64,000 bases of DNA, taken from the NCBI RefSeq assembly GCF_002934265.1, contig NZ_PTIX01000006.1, positions 248,001 through 312,000 on the forward strand, written 5' to 3'. Positions 24,039 to 32,116 of the stretch are shown in pieces. A program made the position numbers and the translations under genes. Each line of letters begins with the position of its first letter. Position 1 is the first letter of the stretch. The notes beneath the pieces are model-generated. The model saw nothing but the letters and a program-made list of their open reading frames with translations. It was not told the DNA's origin and searched no databases. This DNA is from Actinokineospora auranticolor. GTDB taxonomy: Bacteria > Actinomycetota > Actinomycetes > Mycobacteriales > Pseudonocardiaceae.

Positions 24039-25412
24039 GTGGCGCTCGCCGACGACTTCTCCGCACCGCCGGAACCCGGTGGTGGCGGGCAGGACCGCAA
24101 GCCCCCGCAGGACATCGCGGCCGAGCAGAGCGTGCTCGGCGGCATGATGCTGTCCAAGGACGCCATCGCCGACGTCATCGAGGCGCTGCGCCCGGACGAC
24201 TTCTACCGGCCGAACCACCAGACCATCTACGACTGCGTCCTGGACCTGTACGGCCGCGGCGAGCCCGCCGACCCGATCACCGTCTCCGCCGAGCTGGAGC
24301 GCCGCGGCGAGCTGCGCCGCATCGGCGGCACCAACTACCTGCACACGCTGCTGTCCACCGTGCCGACCGCGGCCAACGCGGGCTACTACGCCGAGATCGT
24401 CGCCGAGAAGGCGATCCTGCGGCGGCTGGTGGAGGCGGGCACCCGGATCGTGCAGCTGGGCTACCAGGGCGCGGAGGGTGCGGACGTCACCGAGATCGTC
24501 GACCGGGCGCAGGCCTCGATCTACGAGGTGACCGAGCGCAGCATGAGCGAGGACTACGTCGCGCTCGAGGAGCTGCTGCAGCCCACCATGGACGAGATCG
24601 ACGCCATCGCCTCGCGCGGCGGCCAGTCCCAGGGCATCCCCACCGGCTTCGCCGACCTCGACGAGATCACCAACGGCCTGCACCCCGGTCAGATGGTCAT
24701 CGTCGCGGCCCGCCCCGGTGTCGGCAAGTCCACCCTGGGCTTGGACTTCGCCCGCTCGTGCTCGATCAAGCACGGCATGTCCAGCGCCATCTTCTCCCTG
24801 GAGATGAGCCGCGTCGAGATCGTCATGCGCCTGCTCTCCGCCGAGGCCAAGATCCGCCTCGGCGACATGCGCGGCGGCCGGATGAGCGACGACGACTGGA
24901 CCCGCCTGGCCCGCCGGATGAGCGAGATCAGCGAGGCGCCCATGTTCATCGACGACTCGCCGAACATGACCATGATGGAGATCCGCGCCAAGGCCCGGCG
25001 GCTCAAGCAGCGGCACGACCTGAAGCTGGTGGTGGTCGACTACCTCCAGCTGATGACCTCCGGCAAGCGCGTCGAGTCCCGCCAGCAGGAGGTATCGGAG
25101 TTCTCCCGGCAGCTCAAGCTGCTGGCCAAGGAGATCGAGGTCCCGGTCATCGCGATCAGCCAGCTGAACCGAGGTCCGGAGCAGCGCACCGACAAGCGCC
25201 CCATGCTCTCCGACCTGCGCGAGTCCGGCTCCCTGGAGCAGGACGCGGACATGGTCCTGCTGATCAACCGCCCGGACGCCTGGGAACGCGACGACCCGCG
25301 CGCGGGCGAAGCCGACCTGATCCTGGCCAAGCACCGCGCGGGCCCCACCGCCACGGTCGTCGTGGCCCACCAACTCCACTACAGCCGCTTCGCCGACCTC
25401 GCCCAGGGCTGA
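24039..25412 (+). CDS. dnaB: Replicative DNA helicase DnaB
   Basis: DnaB is the hexameric 5'-3' replicative helicase. The N-terminal domain starts with PPQDIAAEQSVLGGMMLSKD. The RecA-like domain has Walker A AARPGVGKST, the Walker B region LVVVDYLQLMTSG, and AISQLNRGPEQR and DLRESGSLEQDADMVLLINR. The GTG at 24039 was chosen because AGGAGGGGG at 24022-24030 lies 8 bp upstream, giving 457 residues. Unlike several mycobacterial DnaB proteins, no intein interrupts the Walker A or other motifs. Confidence 0.97.
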   Translation: MALADDFSAPPEPGGGGQDRKPPQDIAAEQSVLGGMMLSKDAIADVIEALRPDDFYRPNHQTIYDCVLDLYGRGEPADPITVSAELERRGELRRIGGTNYLHTLLSTVPTAANAGYYAEIVAEKAILRRLVEAGTRIVQLGYQGAEGADVTEIVDRAQASIYEVTERSMSEDYVALEELLQPTMDEIDAIASRGGQSQGIPTGFADLDEITNGLHPGQMVIVAARPGVGKSTLGLDFARSCSIKHGMSSAIFSLEMSRVEIVMRLLSAEAKIRLGDMRGGRMSDDDWTRLARRMSEISEAPMFIDDSPNMTMMEIRAKARRLKQRHDLKLVVVDYLQLMTSGKRVESRQQEVSEFSRQLKLLAKEIEVPVIAISQLNRGPEQRTDKRPMLSDLRESGSLEQDADMVLLINRPDAWERDDPRAGEADLILAKHRAGPTATVVVAHQLHYSRFADLAQG

Positions 25413-25560
25413 CCCCCTCGATGGCCGTCCGCCGACCTAGTCGGAAGTCGGTATTTCCGTGCGCGCCAGGTACGCCAGTTCGATCCGCGCCCGGCGGGCC
25501 AGCTCGACTCGTCGGTCATGACCGTGCGCCACGGACTCGACACCCGGGCGGGCCCCGGTC

Positions 25561-26508
25561 TCAGCCGTACCGCTCGACGAGGGCGGTGCCGATCGCGGCC
25601 AGGTGGTCTCGCACTGCGGGCGGTCCGGTCGCCTCGACCCAGTCGATCAGGCCGGCCAGCTCGCCCGCGAGCATGTGCTCGTCGCGGCCGCGGATGACGA
25701 CCTCGACGCGGCCGTCGGGCGTGGTACCCCCCACCTCGAGCCGACCGCCGAACGCGATCCGGAGTACGCCTATGCCGTCGGGCACGCACACGGCCTGGGC
25801 CTCGACGGGTGTGCGCTTGCGGTCGACCTCGTCGGCGATCTCGCGCCAGCTCTCGGCGAGGTCGAAGTCGTCGGGTCGGCGCACGGGGTCGTCGGTCGGG
25901 TCGACGGAGGACACGCGGTCGATGCGGAAGGTTCGCCTGCCTGCCTCGGTGTTGGCGACGAGGTACCACGACAGGCCCTTGGCGACGATGCCCAGTGGGT
26001 GGACGGTTCGCTCGGTTTCGGCGCCGCCGCGGTCGACGTAGCCGAGTCGCACCTGGACGCCGTGGATCACCGCGTCCTGGAGTTCGTCGAGGAAGCGCGG
26101 TGGGCGGTGCTCGATCCGGCTCGACCCCCACCGCCGGGGGTCCGTGACCACCGACGACGCCGCTGCCTCGGCTTGGGCACGGAAGGGCTCCGGCAGGGCG
26201 TGGACGAGTTTGCGCAGCGCCGCCTTCACCGTCGGTGTCGCCGCCGAGGCCGGGCCCGCGACCAGGAACAGGGCGCGGGCCTCACTCGCGGTCAACCCGG
26301 ACAGGTCGGTACGGGCACCGCCCACCAGCCGCCAGCCGCCGCCGCGGCCCTGCGTGGCGTACAGGGGCACCCCGGCCGTGGCCAGGGCGTCGAGGTCGCG
26401 GCGGGCGGTGCGTTCGGAGACCTCCAGTTCGCTGGCGACCTCCGCCGCCGTCACCTGCTCGCGCCGTTGCAGCAAGAGGAGGACGGCCACCAGCCGGTCG
26501 GTTCGCAC
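25561..26508 (-). CDS. WYL-domain transcriptional regulator
   Basis: This 315-residue regulator has an N-terminal HTH_11/DeoR-like helix-turn-helix (residues 1-55, VTAAEVASELEVSERTARRD) and a central WYL domain (HPLGIVAKGLSWYLVANTE, then RTFRIDRVSSV), followed by a WCX-type C-terminal part. WYL domains sense ligands or nucleic acids. It is divergent from the hydrolase at 26573, with a perfect palindrome in the 64-bp gap, so it most likely controls that gene and itself. Confidence 0.92.
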   Translation of the reverse strand: MRTDRLVAVLLLLQRREQVTAAEVASELEVSERTARRDLDALATAGVPLYATQGRGGGWRLVGGARTDLSGLTASEARALFLVAGPASAATPTVKAALRKLVHALPEPFRAQAEAAASSVVTDPRRWGSSRIEHRPPRFLDELQDAVIHGVQVRLGYVDRGGAETERTVHPLGIVAKGLSWYLVANTEAGRRTFRIDRVSSVDPTDDPVRRPDDFDLAESWREIADEVDRKRTPVEAQAVCVPDGIGVLRIAFGGRLEVGGTTPDGRVEVVIRGRDEHMLAGELAGLIDWVEATGPPAVRDHLAAIGTALVERYG

Positions 26509-26528
26509 ACCGCCAACACTCGCACGGA

Positions 26529-26553
26529 AAACCGGTCATGGGGTGACCGGTTT
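26529..26553. promoter_or_regulatory. Operator palindrome between WYL regulator and hydrolase
   Basis: AAACCGGTCA-N5-TGACCGGTTT is a perfect 10-bp inverted repeat placed midway between the two divergent start codons (26508 and 26573). It is the obvious candidate binding site of the WYL regulator. Confidence 0.7.
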
Positions 26554-26572
26554 CAGTGGCCAAGATGGCGCC

Positions 26573-27529
26573 ATGACCTCACCGACGACTCATCCAACCG
26601 ATTTCCCCCAGCCCACTCTCATCCCGGTCAACGGTGTGGAGCTCGAGGTTTTCGAAGCGGGACGGCACAACGCAGGCAAGCCCATCGTGCTCTGCCACGG
26701 CTGGCCGGAGCTCGCCTTTTCCTGGCGCTACCAGGTGCCCGCCCTGGTCGAGGCGGGCTACCACGTCATCGTCCCCAACCAGCGGGGCTACGGGAACTCG
26801 TCCCGTCCGACCGAACTGACGGACTACGACATCGAGCACCTGTCCGGTGACCTCGTAGCGCTCCTCGACCACTACGGGTACGAAGACGCCACCTTCGTCG
26901 GTCATGACTGGGGCGCGGCCGTCGTCTGGGGACTGACCTTGCTGCACCCGACCCGGGTGAACAAGGTGATCAACCTCAGCCTCCCCTACCTCGAGCGCGG
27001 GGCGAAGCCCTGGATCGAGTTCATGGAGGAGGTGCTCGGCGGCGACTACTACTTCGTCCACTTCAACCGGCAGCCAGGCGTCGCGGACGCCGTGTTCGAC
27101 GAGAACGCGGGCCGGTTCCTCCGCAACCTGTACCGGAAGAACGAACCCCCCCAGGAGCCCCGGCCGGGCATGGCGTTCATCGAACTCGCCCGCGCGGACA
27201 CACCACTCGGTGATCCCCTGATGAGCGACAGCGACCTCGCCGTCTACACCGCCACCTTCGGGTCGACGGGATTCACGGGCGGCGTGAACTGGTACCGCAA
27301 CCTCGACCGCAACTGGCACCTGCTGGCGGACGCGGACCCGGTCATCCACCAGCCCACCCTCATGATCTACGGCGACCGGGACACGATCGCCAAGTCGGCG
27401 AACCTGGCGGAGTTCGTGCCGAACGTGGAGGTGATCAGCCTGGACACCGGTCACTGGATCCAGCAGGAGAAGCCCGAGGAGACCAACCGGGCGATCCTGG
27501 AGTGGCTGGCACGGCAGGACGCCCGCTAG
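26573..27529 (+). CDS. Alpha/beta hydrolase, epoxide-hydrolase-like
   Basis: This 318-residue alpha/beta-hydrolase has the oxyanion motif LCHGWPELAFSW (HGWP is typical of epoxide hydrolases and haloalkane dehalogenases). The nucleophile elbow is GHDWGAAVVWG with Asp as nucleophile, a cap domain is in the middle, the acid lies in YGDRDTIA, and the catalytic His is in DTGHWIQQEKPEE. The ATG at 26573 begins a normal N-terminus. It is convergent with the next gene with a 4-bp overlap. The substrate is unknown; an epoxide is the best guess. Confidence 0.88.
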   Translation: MTSPTTHPTDFPQPTLIPVNGVELEVFEAGRHNAGKPIVLCHGWPELAFSWRYQVPALVEAGYHVIVPNQRGYGNSSRPTELTDYDIEHLSGDLVALLDHYGYEDATFVGHDWGAAVVWGLTLLHPTRVNKVINLSLPYLERGAKPWIEFMEEVLGGDYYFVHFNRQPGVADAVFDENAGRFLRNLYRKNEPPQEPRPGMAFIELARADTPLGDPLMSDSDLAVYTATFGSTGFTGGVNWYRNLDRNWHLLADADPVIHQPTLMIYGDRDTIAKSANLAEFVPNVEVISLDTGHWIQQEKPEETNRAILEWLARQDAR

Positions 27530-28623
27530 GGCGCCAGCACCGTGGTCGGGGTGATCTCCGGGACGAAGGCCACTACGTCGTAGGCACCGCGCAGCGAGCG
27601 CACCTCCAGGTAGTGCTCGCCGTCGCGGGCCGGGTCGTAGACGCCGGAGATCAGCCGTGTCCGCCATGGCGCGTCGAGGGTGGTGGGGGAGCCGTCGTCC
27701 AGCCGGACGGTCCGCTCCCCGCCCGCCGCGAGCAGGACGTCCTCGAGCGAGCCGGGCGCGGGCGGCGGAACGTCGACGCCGTTCGCCCGGCCGTGGCCGA
27801 ACGTCACGTGCGCGGCCGCGTAGGCCCGGCCCAGTTCCGCGCGCAGGTGTCCACCCATCATGGCGTCCGCCGCGACGTGCGCGCTGCCCTCCCACAGCAC
27901 GACGCGCGCGGGCAGCAGCGCGCGCACCCGGTCGGCCGCCGCGCGCTCCTCGCGATCAGCGTCGTACCCCACGCCGATCGCGTTCGCGTGGTGGTCGACG
28001 ATCGCGTCGAGGAGTTCCCCGGCCCCCGCCCGCCCCGCGATCTCTCGTGCCCGGCGGGCCAGCTCCACGAACGGAGTCCCCGGATGGGTGCCTCGCGCGC
28101 GCAGCACGTGCTCACCGGCGTCGTGGGCGGTGCGGATGACGTCGAATAGCACGCGGACCTTCGCCGCTTCGGCCGGGTCAACCGCCTCCACCAGGTCCAC
28201 AACGCGGTCGTAGTCGGCGGGGAGCACCCGCGAGCTACCCACACCGACTACGCGCACAGGGTCACCGGGGTGGTCGGCGTTGCGGCGTCGCAGCGAGTCC
28301 AGCGCATCGCGCATCTCCTCCGTGCGCCACGGCCCCCACGCCTGGCGCAGCGCGGCATCGATGTCGACGTCCGCGCCGCGCACGTACCGGTCGTACAACT
28401 CGCCGACCCGCTGGTTGTCGAGGACCGCGATCACCCGGAACCCGCGCTCGACGAGCACCCGGGTCGTCCGCGTCACGACCGCGAACGTCTCGCGCGCGGA
28501 CCGCGTCCCGGTCCCCAACCCGACCACCGACGCGTGCCCCACCACATCGGCGAACGCCTCCGGGTCGGTGTCCGCCCGCTGCGCGCGCACCCAGTCGACC
28601 AGCGTTTCCTGTTGTCCGCTCAT
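27526..28623 (-). CDS. Erythromycin-esterase-like protein with altered active site
   Basis: This 365-residue protein has the general plan of the erythromycin esterase family (PF05139): SVVGLGTGTRSARETFAVVTR near the N-terminus, then VIAVLDNQRVGELYDRYVRG, and later VVLWEGSAHVAADAMMGGHL. In active members these read GE-x-T-H-G and W-A-H-N-x-H. Here the Glu and His of the first motif are T38 and R41, and the first His of the second is Gly. Ester hydrolysis by the usual mechanism is therefore doubtful. An ATG at 28623 and a GTG at 28632 are both possible starts; neither has a strong ribosome-binding site. Confidence 0.65.
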   Translation of the reverse strand: MSGQQETLVDWVRAQRADTDPEAFADVVGHASVVGLGTGTRSARETFAVVTRTTRVLVERGFRVIAVLDNQRVGELYDRYVRGADVDIDAALRQAWGPWRTEEMRDALDSLRRRNADHPGDPVRVVGVGSSRVLPADYDRVVDLVEAVDPAEAAKVRVLFDVIRTAHDAGEHVLRARGTHPGTPFVELARRAREIAGRAGAGELLDAIVDHHANAIGVGYDADREERAAADRVRALLPARVVLWEGSAHVAADAMMGGHLRAELGRAYAAAHVTFGHGRANGVDVPPPAPGSLEDVLLAAGGERTVRLDDGSPTTLDAPWRTRLISGVYDPARDGEHYLEVRSLRGAYDVVAFVPEITPTTVLAP

Positions 28624-28668
28624 GTGGACCACGCTGTCGGGTCGACCTAGGTCGAGGTCAAGCCCGGG

Positions 28669-29781
28669 CTACGCGTCGGGTTGGAAGAACGCGAGGACCC
28701 GCTGGGCGGCGTCCGGTGCCATCAGCATCTTCTGCACCTCCGCCGACATCCGGGCGGCGGCGCTGGTGCGCTCGAACATCTCGAGTTCGTACTCCCGGAC
28801 GGCGGTGGGGTAGTCGTCCGGGTGGGCGGCCAGCGCGCGGCCGAGCAGGGCGCCGTCGAGCAGCGCCATGTTGGCGCCCTCGCCCGTCGGCGGCATCAGG
28901 TGCGCGGCGTCGCCGAGCAGCGTGACGCCCGGGGTGGGCGGCCAGGTCAGGCCGATCGGGAGCGTGGCGACCTGCCGGGGCACGACCTCGTCCGCGCAGG
29001 CCGCGACCAGCGCGGGGAACCGCGGGTCCCAGCCCGCGAGCCGGTCGACCAGCCAGGCCCGGGTGGCGGCCGGGTCGTCGAAGGGGATGCCGCAGGTGGC
29101 GATCCAGTCCTCGGCGGTGTTGTAGAAGCCGACGCCGACGCGGACGTGCCCGTCGCCCTTGCGCTGCGCCGCCAGGGACAACCCGTCGCCGAGCACCCAG
29201 CAGGTGCCGCGCCCGACCATCGCCGCGAGGTCGGGGTGGGTGCGGTCGATGTCGGGGATGCCGAGTTCGACGAGGTTCTGGCCGAGGTGCGTCGGGGCGG
29301 CGTCGGTGAGCAGCGCGCGGACGCGGGAGTTCGCGCCGTCGGCACCGACGAGCAGGTCGTACGGCGCGCTGCCGCCGTCGGCGAAGCGCAGCACGCCGTT
29401 GTCGGCGGAGGCGAACGCGTGCCCCCAGCGCACGGTGCCCTCGGGGAGCGAGTCCAGCAGCAGGTCGCGCAGGGCTGCGCGGTCGACCTCGGGTCGCAGC
29501 AGCGGGGCGTCGTCGGGTGTGTCCTCTTGCAGCAGCAACGTGCCGTCCGGCTCGAATAAGCGCATGTCCTGGCCCGAGCCGCGGGCGATCGCGTGGAACC
29601 CGTCGATCAGGCCCGCATCGCGCAGCGCCCGCTGACCGGAGTGGATGTCGAGCGTGCCGCCCTGCCCGCGCGCGTGGCGCGACGACTCGCGTTCGTACAC
29701 GACGGCCTGGATGCCGTGGACGTGCAGCACTCGAGCAAGGGCCAGGCCACCCAGGCCCGCACCGACGATCGCGATCCCCAT
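28669..29781 (-). CDS. FAD-dependent monooxygenase, TetX-like
   Basis: This 370-residue class A flavoprotein monooxygenase has the N-terminal dinucleotide loop AIVGAGLGGLALARVL, the DG region DLLVGADGANSRVR and the second FAD motif VTLLGDAAHLMPPTGEGANM. Its closest recognisable type is the TetX-like/aromatic hydroxylase group. The ATG at 29781 is preceded by GGAGG. The gene is divergent from a TetR regulator with an operator between them, so expression is probably induced by its substrate or a related compound. Confidence 0.88.
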   Translation of the reverse strand: MGIAIVGAGLGGLALARVLHVHGIQAVVYERESSRHARGQGGTLDIHSGQRALRDAGLIDGFHAIARGSGQDMRLFEPDGTLLLQEDTPDDAPLLRPEVDRAALRDLLLDSLPEGTVRWGHAFASADNGVLRFADGGSAPYDLLVGADGANSRVRALLTDAAPTHLGQNLVELGIPDIDRTHPDLAAMVGRGTCWVLGDGLSLAAQRKGDGHVRVGVGFYNTAEDWIATCGIPFDDPAATRAWLVDRLAGWDPRFPALVAACADEVVPRQVATLPIGLTWPPTPGVTLLGDAAHLMPPTGEGANMALLDGALLGRALAAHPDDYPTAVREYELEMFERTSAAARMSAEVQKMLMAPDAAQRVLAFFQPDA

Positions 29782-29793
29782 GACTCCTCCAGT

Positions 29794-29819
29794 CACTGTA
29801 TCGGTCGATACACTGTATC
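29794..29819. promoter_or_regulatory. TetR operator, monooxygenase/TetR intergenic region
   Basis: The inverted repeat TGTATCG-GT-CGATACA (29797-29812) overlaps a direct repeat CACTGTATC (29794-29802 and 29811-29819). It is centred between the divergent start codons at 29781 and 29845. Confidence 0.65.
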
Positions 29820-29844
29820 AATGCACCCGCTGTATGGTCGCGCC

Positions 29845-30552
29845 ATGCTGGTGTGGGAACGGCCGGAGCCGCCGGACCGACCGACGCCCGCCCCGCTGAG
29901 CCGGGAGCGGATCGTCCGGGCGGCGATCCGGCTCGCCGACGCGGACGGCCTGGACGCGGTGTCGCTGCGCAAGGTCGCGGCGGCGCTGGACGTCGGACCG
30001 ATGCGCCTCTACGGCTACCTCGCCACCAAGGAGGAGCTGCTCGACCTGATGCTCGACGCGGCGCACGCCGAGATCCGGCCGTCCGGGACCGGCTGGCGGG
30101 AGGTGCTGCGCTCCCTCGCCGAGTCCACCCGGCAGACCGCCCACCGGCACGAGTGGCTCGCCGACCTGCTCGGCGGACGCCCCCAACTGGGCCCGAACAC
30201 GCTCGCCACCAGCGAGGCCGTGCTGGCCGGGGTGGGCGACGCCGACCTGGAGACCGTCGTGCCCGCGATCTCCGCGGTGAACGCGTACGTGACCGGCGCG
30301 GTGCGCCGGGAGATCGCCGAGCGCCGCGCGGAGCGGGCCTCCGGGTTGGACAAGGCGCAGTGGCAGGCCGCATTCGGGCCGTACCTGCTGCGCACCTTCG
30401 CCACCGGTCGGTTCCCCGCGCTGGCCGCGATGGTCCACGACGGCCCCCACCTCGACGCCGACCGGAGCTTCGACGCGGGCCTCGACTTCCTCCTCGACGG
30501 CATCGAGGCCTGCCTCACCCGAGCCGAGACCGGACCCCCAACCGGGTCCTGA
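29845..30552 (+). CDS. TetR-family regulator (TetR_C type)
   Basis: This regulator of 235 residues begins MLVWERPEPPDRP and has the helix-turn-helix VSLRKVAAALDVGPMRLYGYL. The C-terminal ligand domain resembles those of tetracycline-repressor-like proteins. An ATG 24 bp upstream (29821) is also possible, but it would abut the operator. It most likely represses the monooxygenase at 28669 and itself. Confidence 0.88.
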   Translation: MLVWERPEPPDRPTPAPLSRERIVRAAIRLADADGLDAVSLRKVAAALDVGPMRLYGYLATKEELLDLMLDAAHAEIRPSGTGWREVLRSLAESTRQTAHRHEWLADLLGGRPQLGPNTLATSEAVLAGVGDADLETVVPAISAVNAYVTGAVRREIAERRAERASGLDKAQWQAAFGPYLLRTFATGRFPALAAMVHDGPHLDADRSFDAGLDFLLDGIEACLTRAETGPPTGS

Positions 30553-30569
30553 CCAGCGAATACGCCAAG

Positions 30570-30621
30570 TGGTGCCACACCTGGCATCATTCTGAGCCAG
30601 ATTTGCTTGCAATGGTGCCAC
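30570..30621. promoter_or_regulatory. Repeats upstream of ribbon-helix-helix gene
   Basis: TGGTGCCAC occurs at 30570-30578 and 30613-30621 as a direct repeat. The first copy also forms the inverted repeat TGCCA-CACC-TGGCA (30573-30586). Spaced short repeats are typical of ribbon-helix-helix operators, so autoregulation by the 30642 product is plausible. Confidence 0.45.
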
Positions 30622-30641
30622 GCGTGTGTCACAGTTGAGCC

Positions 30642-31160
30642 ATGGACCTGACCACGTATGTGCGCAACCTCGGCCGCGAGTTCGCGACGCTCGCCGAAGC
30701 GGGCGGCGAGGAGTCGCGTGCGCTGGTCGAGCGGCTGACCGGACCGCTGGAGTCGGCGATCCGGATGGCCCTGCTGGAGGCGCTGTCCGCCGCCGCCGAC
30801 GAGATCACCCGGGACCTGGCACCGGGTTCGGTGGAGCTGCGCCTGCGCGGCCGCGACCCGGGCTTCGTGGTGACCCAGGCGCCCGCCGAGCCGCCCGCGA
30901 ACCCCACCGACCACGGCGCGACGGCCACCGACGGCGACTTCCAGATCGCCGAGGACGGCCCATCCGCGCGGATCAACGTGCGGCTGCCCGAGCAGCTCAA
31001 GGCCGCGGTCGAGGAGGCCGCCGCCAAGGAAGGCCGCTCGGTCAACGCCTGGCTGGTGCGGGCCGCGGCCACCGCGTTGCAGCGGTCCGAGCGCGACCAG
31101 CGGCCCGAGCCGTCGGGCGGCAAGCGGGCCAAGCAGTCGCTGACCGGCTGGGTGCGCTGA
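30642..31160 (+). CDS. Ribbon-helix-helix (HicB/Arc-like) regulator
   Basis: This 172-residue protein has a helical N-terminal half (MDLTTYVRNLGREFATLAEA) of unknown role. The C-terminal segment ARINVRLPEQLKAAVEEAAA followed by KEGRSVNAWLVRAAATALQR is a ribbon-helix-helix DNA-binding unit of the HicB/Arc kind. There is no HicA-like toxin next to it, so it is a regulator rather than a toxin-antitoxin partner. It leads an apparent operon with the DUF4097 protein and a DrrAB-type exporter. Confidence 0.8.
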   Translation: MDLTTYVRNLGREFATLAEAGGEESRALVERLTGPLESAIRMALLEALSAAADEITRDLAPGSVELRLRGRDPGFVVTQAPAEPPANPTDHGATATDGDFQIAEDGPSARINVRLPEQLKAAVEEAAAKEGRSVNAWLVRAAATALQRSERDQRPEPSGGKRAKQSLTGWVR

Positions 31161-31245
31161 CCGCACCCGGCGCGCCGCGCTCCGCACCACTTCACCGTCC
31201 CTGACCTGCGGGGATGGTTCACCGAAACAGAACGAGGGGACAGCC

Positions 31246-32091
31246 ATGCCCATTTTCGAGACCACCGAGCCGATCGCCGTGACCGTCGAGTTCGGCGTCG
31301 GCGACCTGCGGGTCACCGCGAGCGACCGCGCCGACACCGTCGTCGAGGTCCGGCCGAGCGACGAGACCGACGAGTCGGACGTGCAGGCCGCGCAGCGGAT
31401 CCGCGTCGACTACGCCAACGGCAGGCTCCAGATCACCGGGCCGAAGTCGCGGGTCTTCGACTTCTCCCGCAAGTCCAGGTCGGTCGACGTGACCATCGAA
31501 CTGCCCACCGGCTCCGACGTGTCGGCGCAGGTGCAGCTCGGCGACTTCCACGGCACGGGCACGCTGGGGGAGTGCCGGTTCAAGACCTCGATCGGCCACG
31601 CCCGGCTGGAGCGCACCGGCCCGCTGCGCGTCGAGACCTCCACCGGCCACGTCGACGTCGACGTCGTCGCGGGTGACACCGAGGTCTCCACCGGCTCGGG
31701 GAAGATCCGGCTCGGCGCGGTCGACGGCACCGCCGTGGTCAAGAACTCCAACGGGCACACCGCGATCGAGTCGGTGACCGGCGAGGTGCGGGTGCGCGCG
31801 GCCAACGGCGACATCGGCGTCGGCCGGGCCGGGGCGGGCGTCGACGCGAAGACCTCCAACGGCGACATCGAGCTCGGCGAGGTGGTCGGCGGTTCGGTCG
31901 TGCTCGCGACCGCCATGGGCGACCTCACGATCGGCATCGCCGACGGCACCGCCGCGTGGCTCGAGGTGACCACCGGGTTCGGGCAGGTGCGCAACCTGCT
32001 GGAGAACACCACCCGGCCCGAGCACGCCGACCGGACCGTCGAGGTGCGCGGGCGCACCACCTACGGCGACGTCACCGTCAAGCGCGCCTGA
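31246..32091 (+). CDS. DUF4097 beta-repeat protein
   Basis: This 281-residue cytoplasmic protein is made of repeating short beta strands with the period DV..STGSG.I.LG and KTSNGDIELGEV, the pattern of DUF4097/adhesin-like beta-helix proteins. It has no signal peptide or membrane segment. GAGGGG lies upstream of the ATG. Together with the ribbon-helix-helix regulator upstream and the ABC exporter genes downstream it forms a recurring actinobacterial set. A scaffolding or sensing role is inference. Confidence 0.82.
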   Translation: MPIFETTEPIAVTVEFGVGDLRVTASDRADTVVEVRPSDETDESDVQAAQRIRVDYANGRLQITGPKSRVFDFSRKSRSVDVTIELPTGSDVSAQVQLGDFHGTGTLGECRFKTSIGHARLERTGPLRVETSTGHVDVDVVAGDTEVSTGSGKIRLGAVDGTAVVKNSNGHTAIESVTGEVRVRAANGDIGVGRAGAGVDAKTSNGDIELGEVVGGSVVLATAMGDLTIGIADGTAAWLEVTTGFGQVRNLLENTTRPEHADRTVEVRGRTTYGDVTVKRA

Positions 32092-32116
32092 TCCACCGCC
32101 ACCGAGGGGGAATCCC

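Noticed and set aside
24039-25412. Intein in DnaB
   Set aside because: Mycobacterial dnaB genes often carry inteins, but here the Walker A and later helicase motifs are uninterrupted and the length is normal.
27526-28623. Macrolide resistance gene (erythromycin esterase)
   Set aside because: The motifs that carry catalysis in Ere enzymes are substituted, so resistance should not be claimed.
30642-31160. HicAB toxin-antitoxin system
   Set aside because: The HicB-like DNA-binding end is present, but no HicA-type toxin frame is found on either side.
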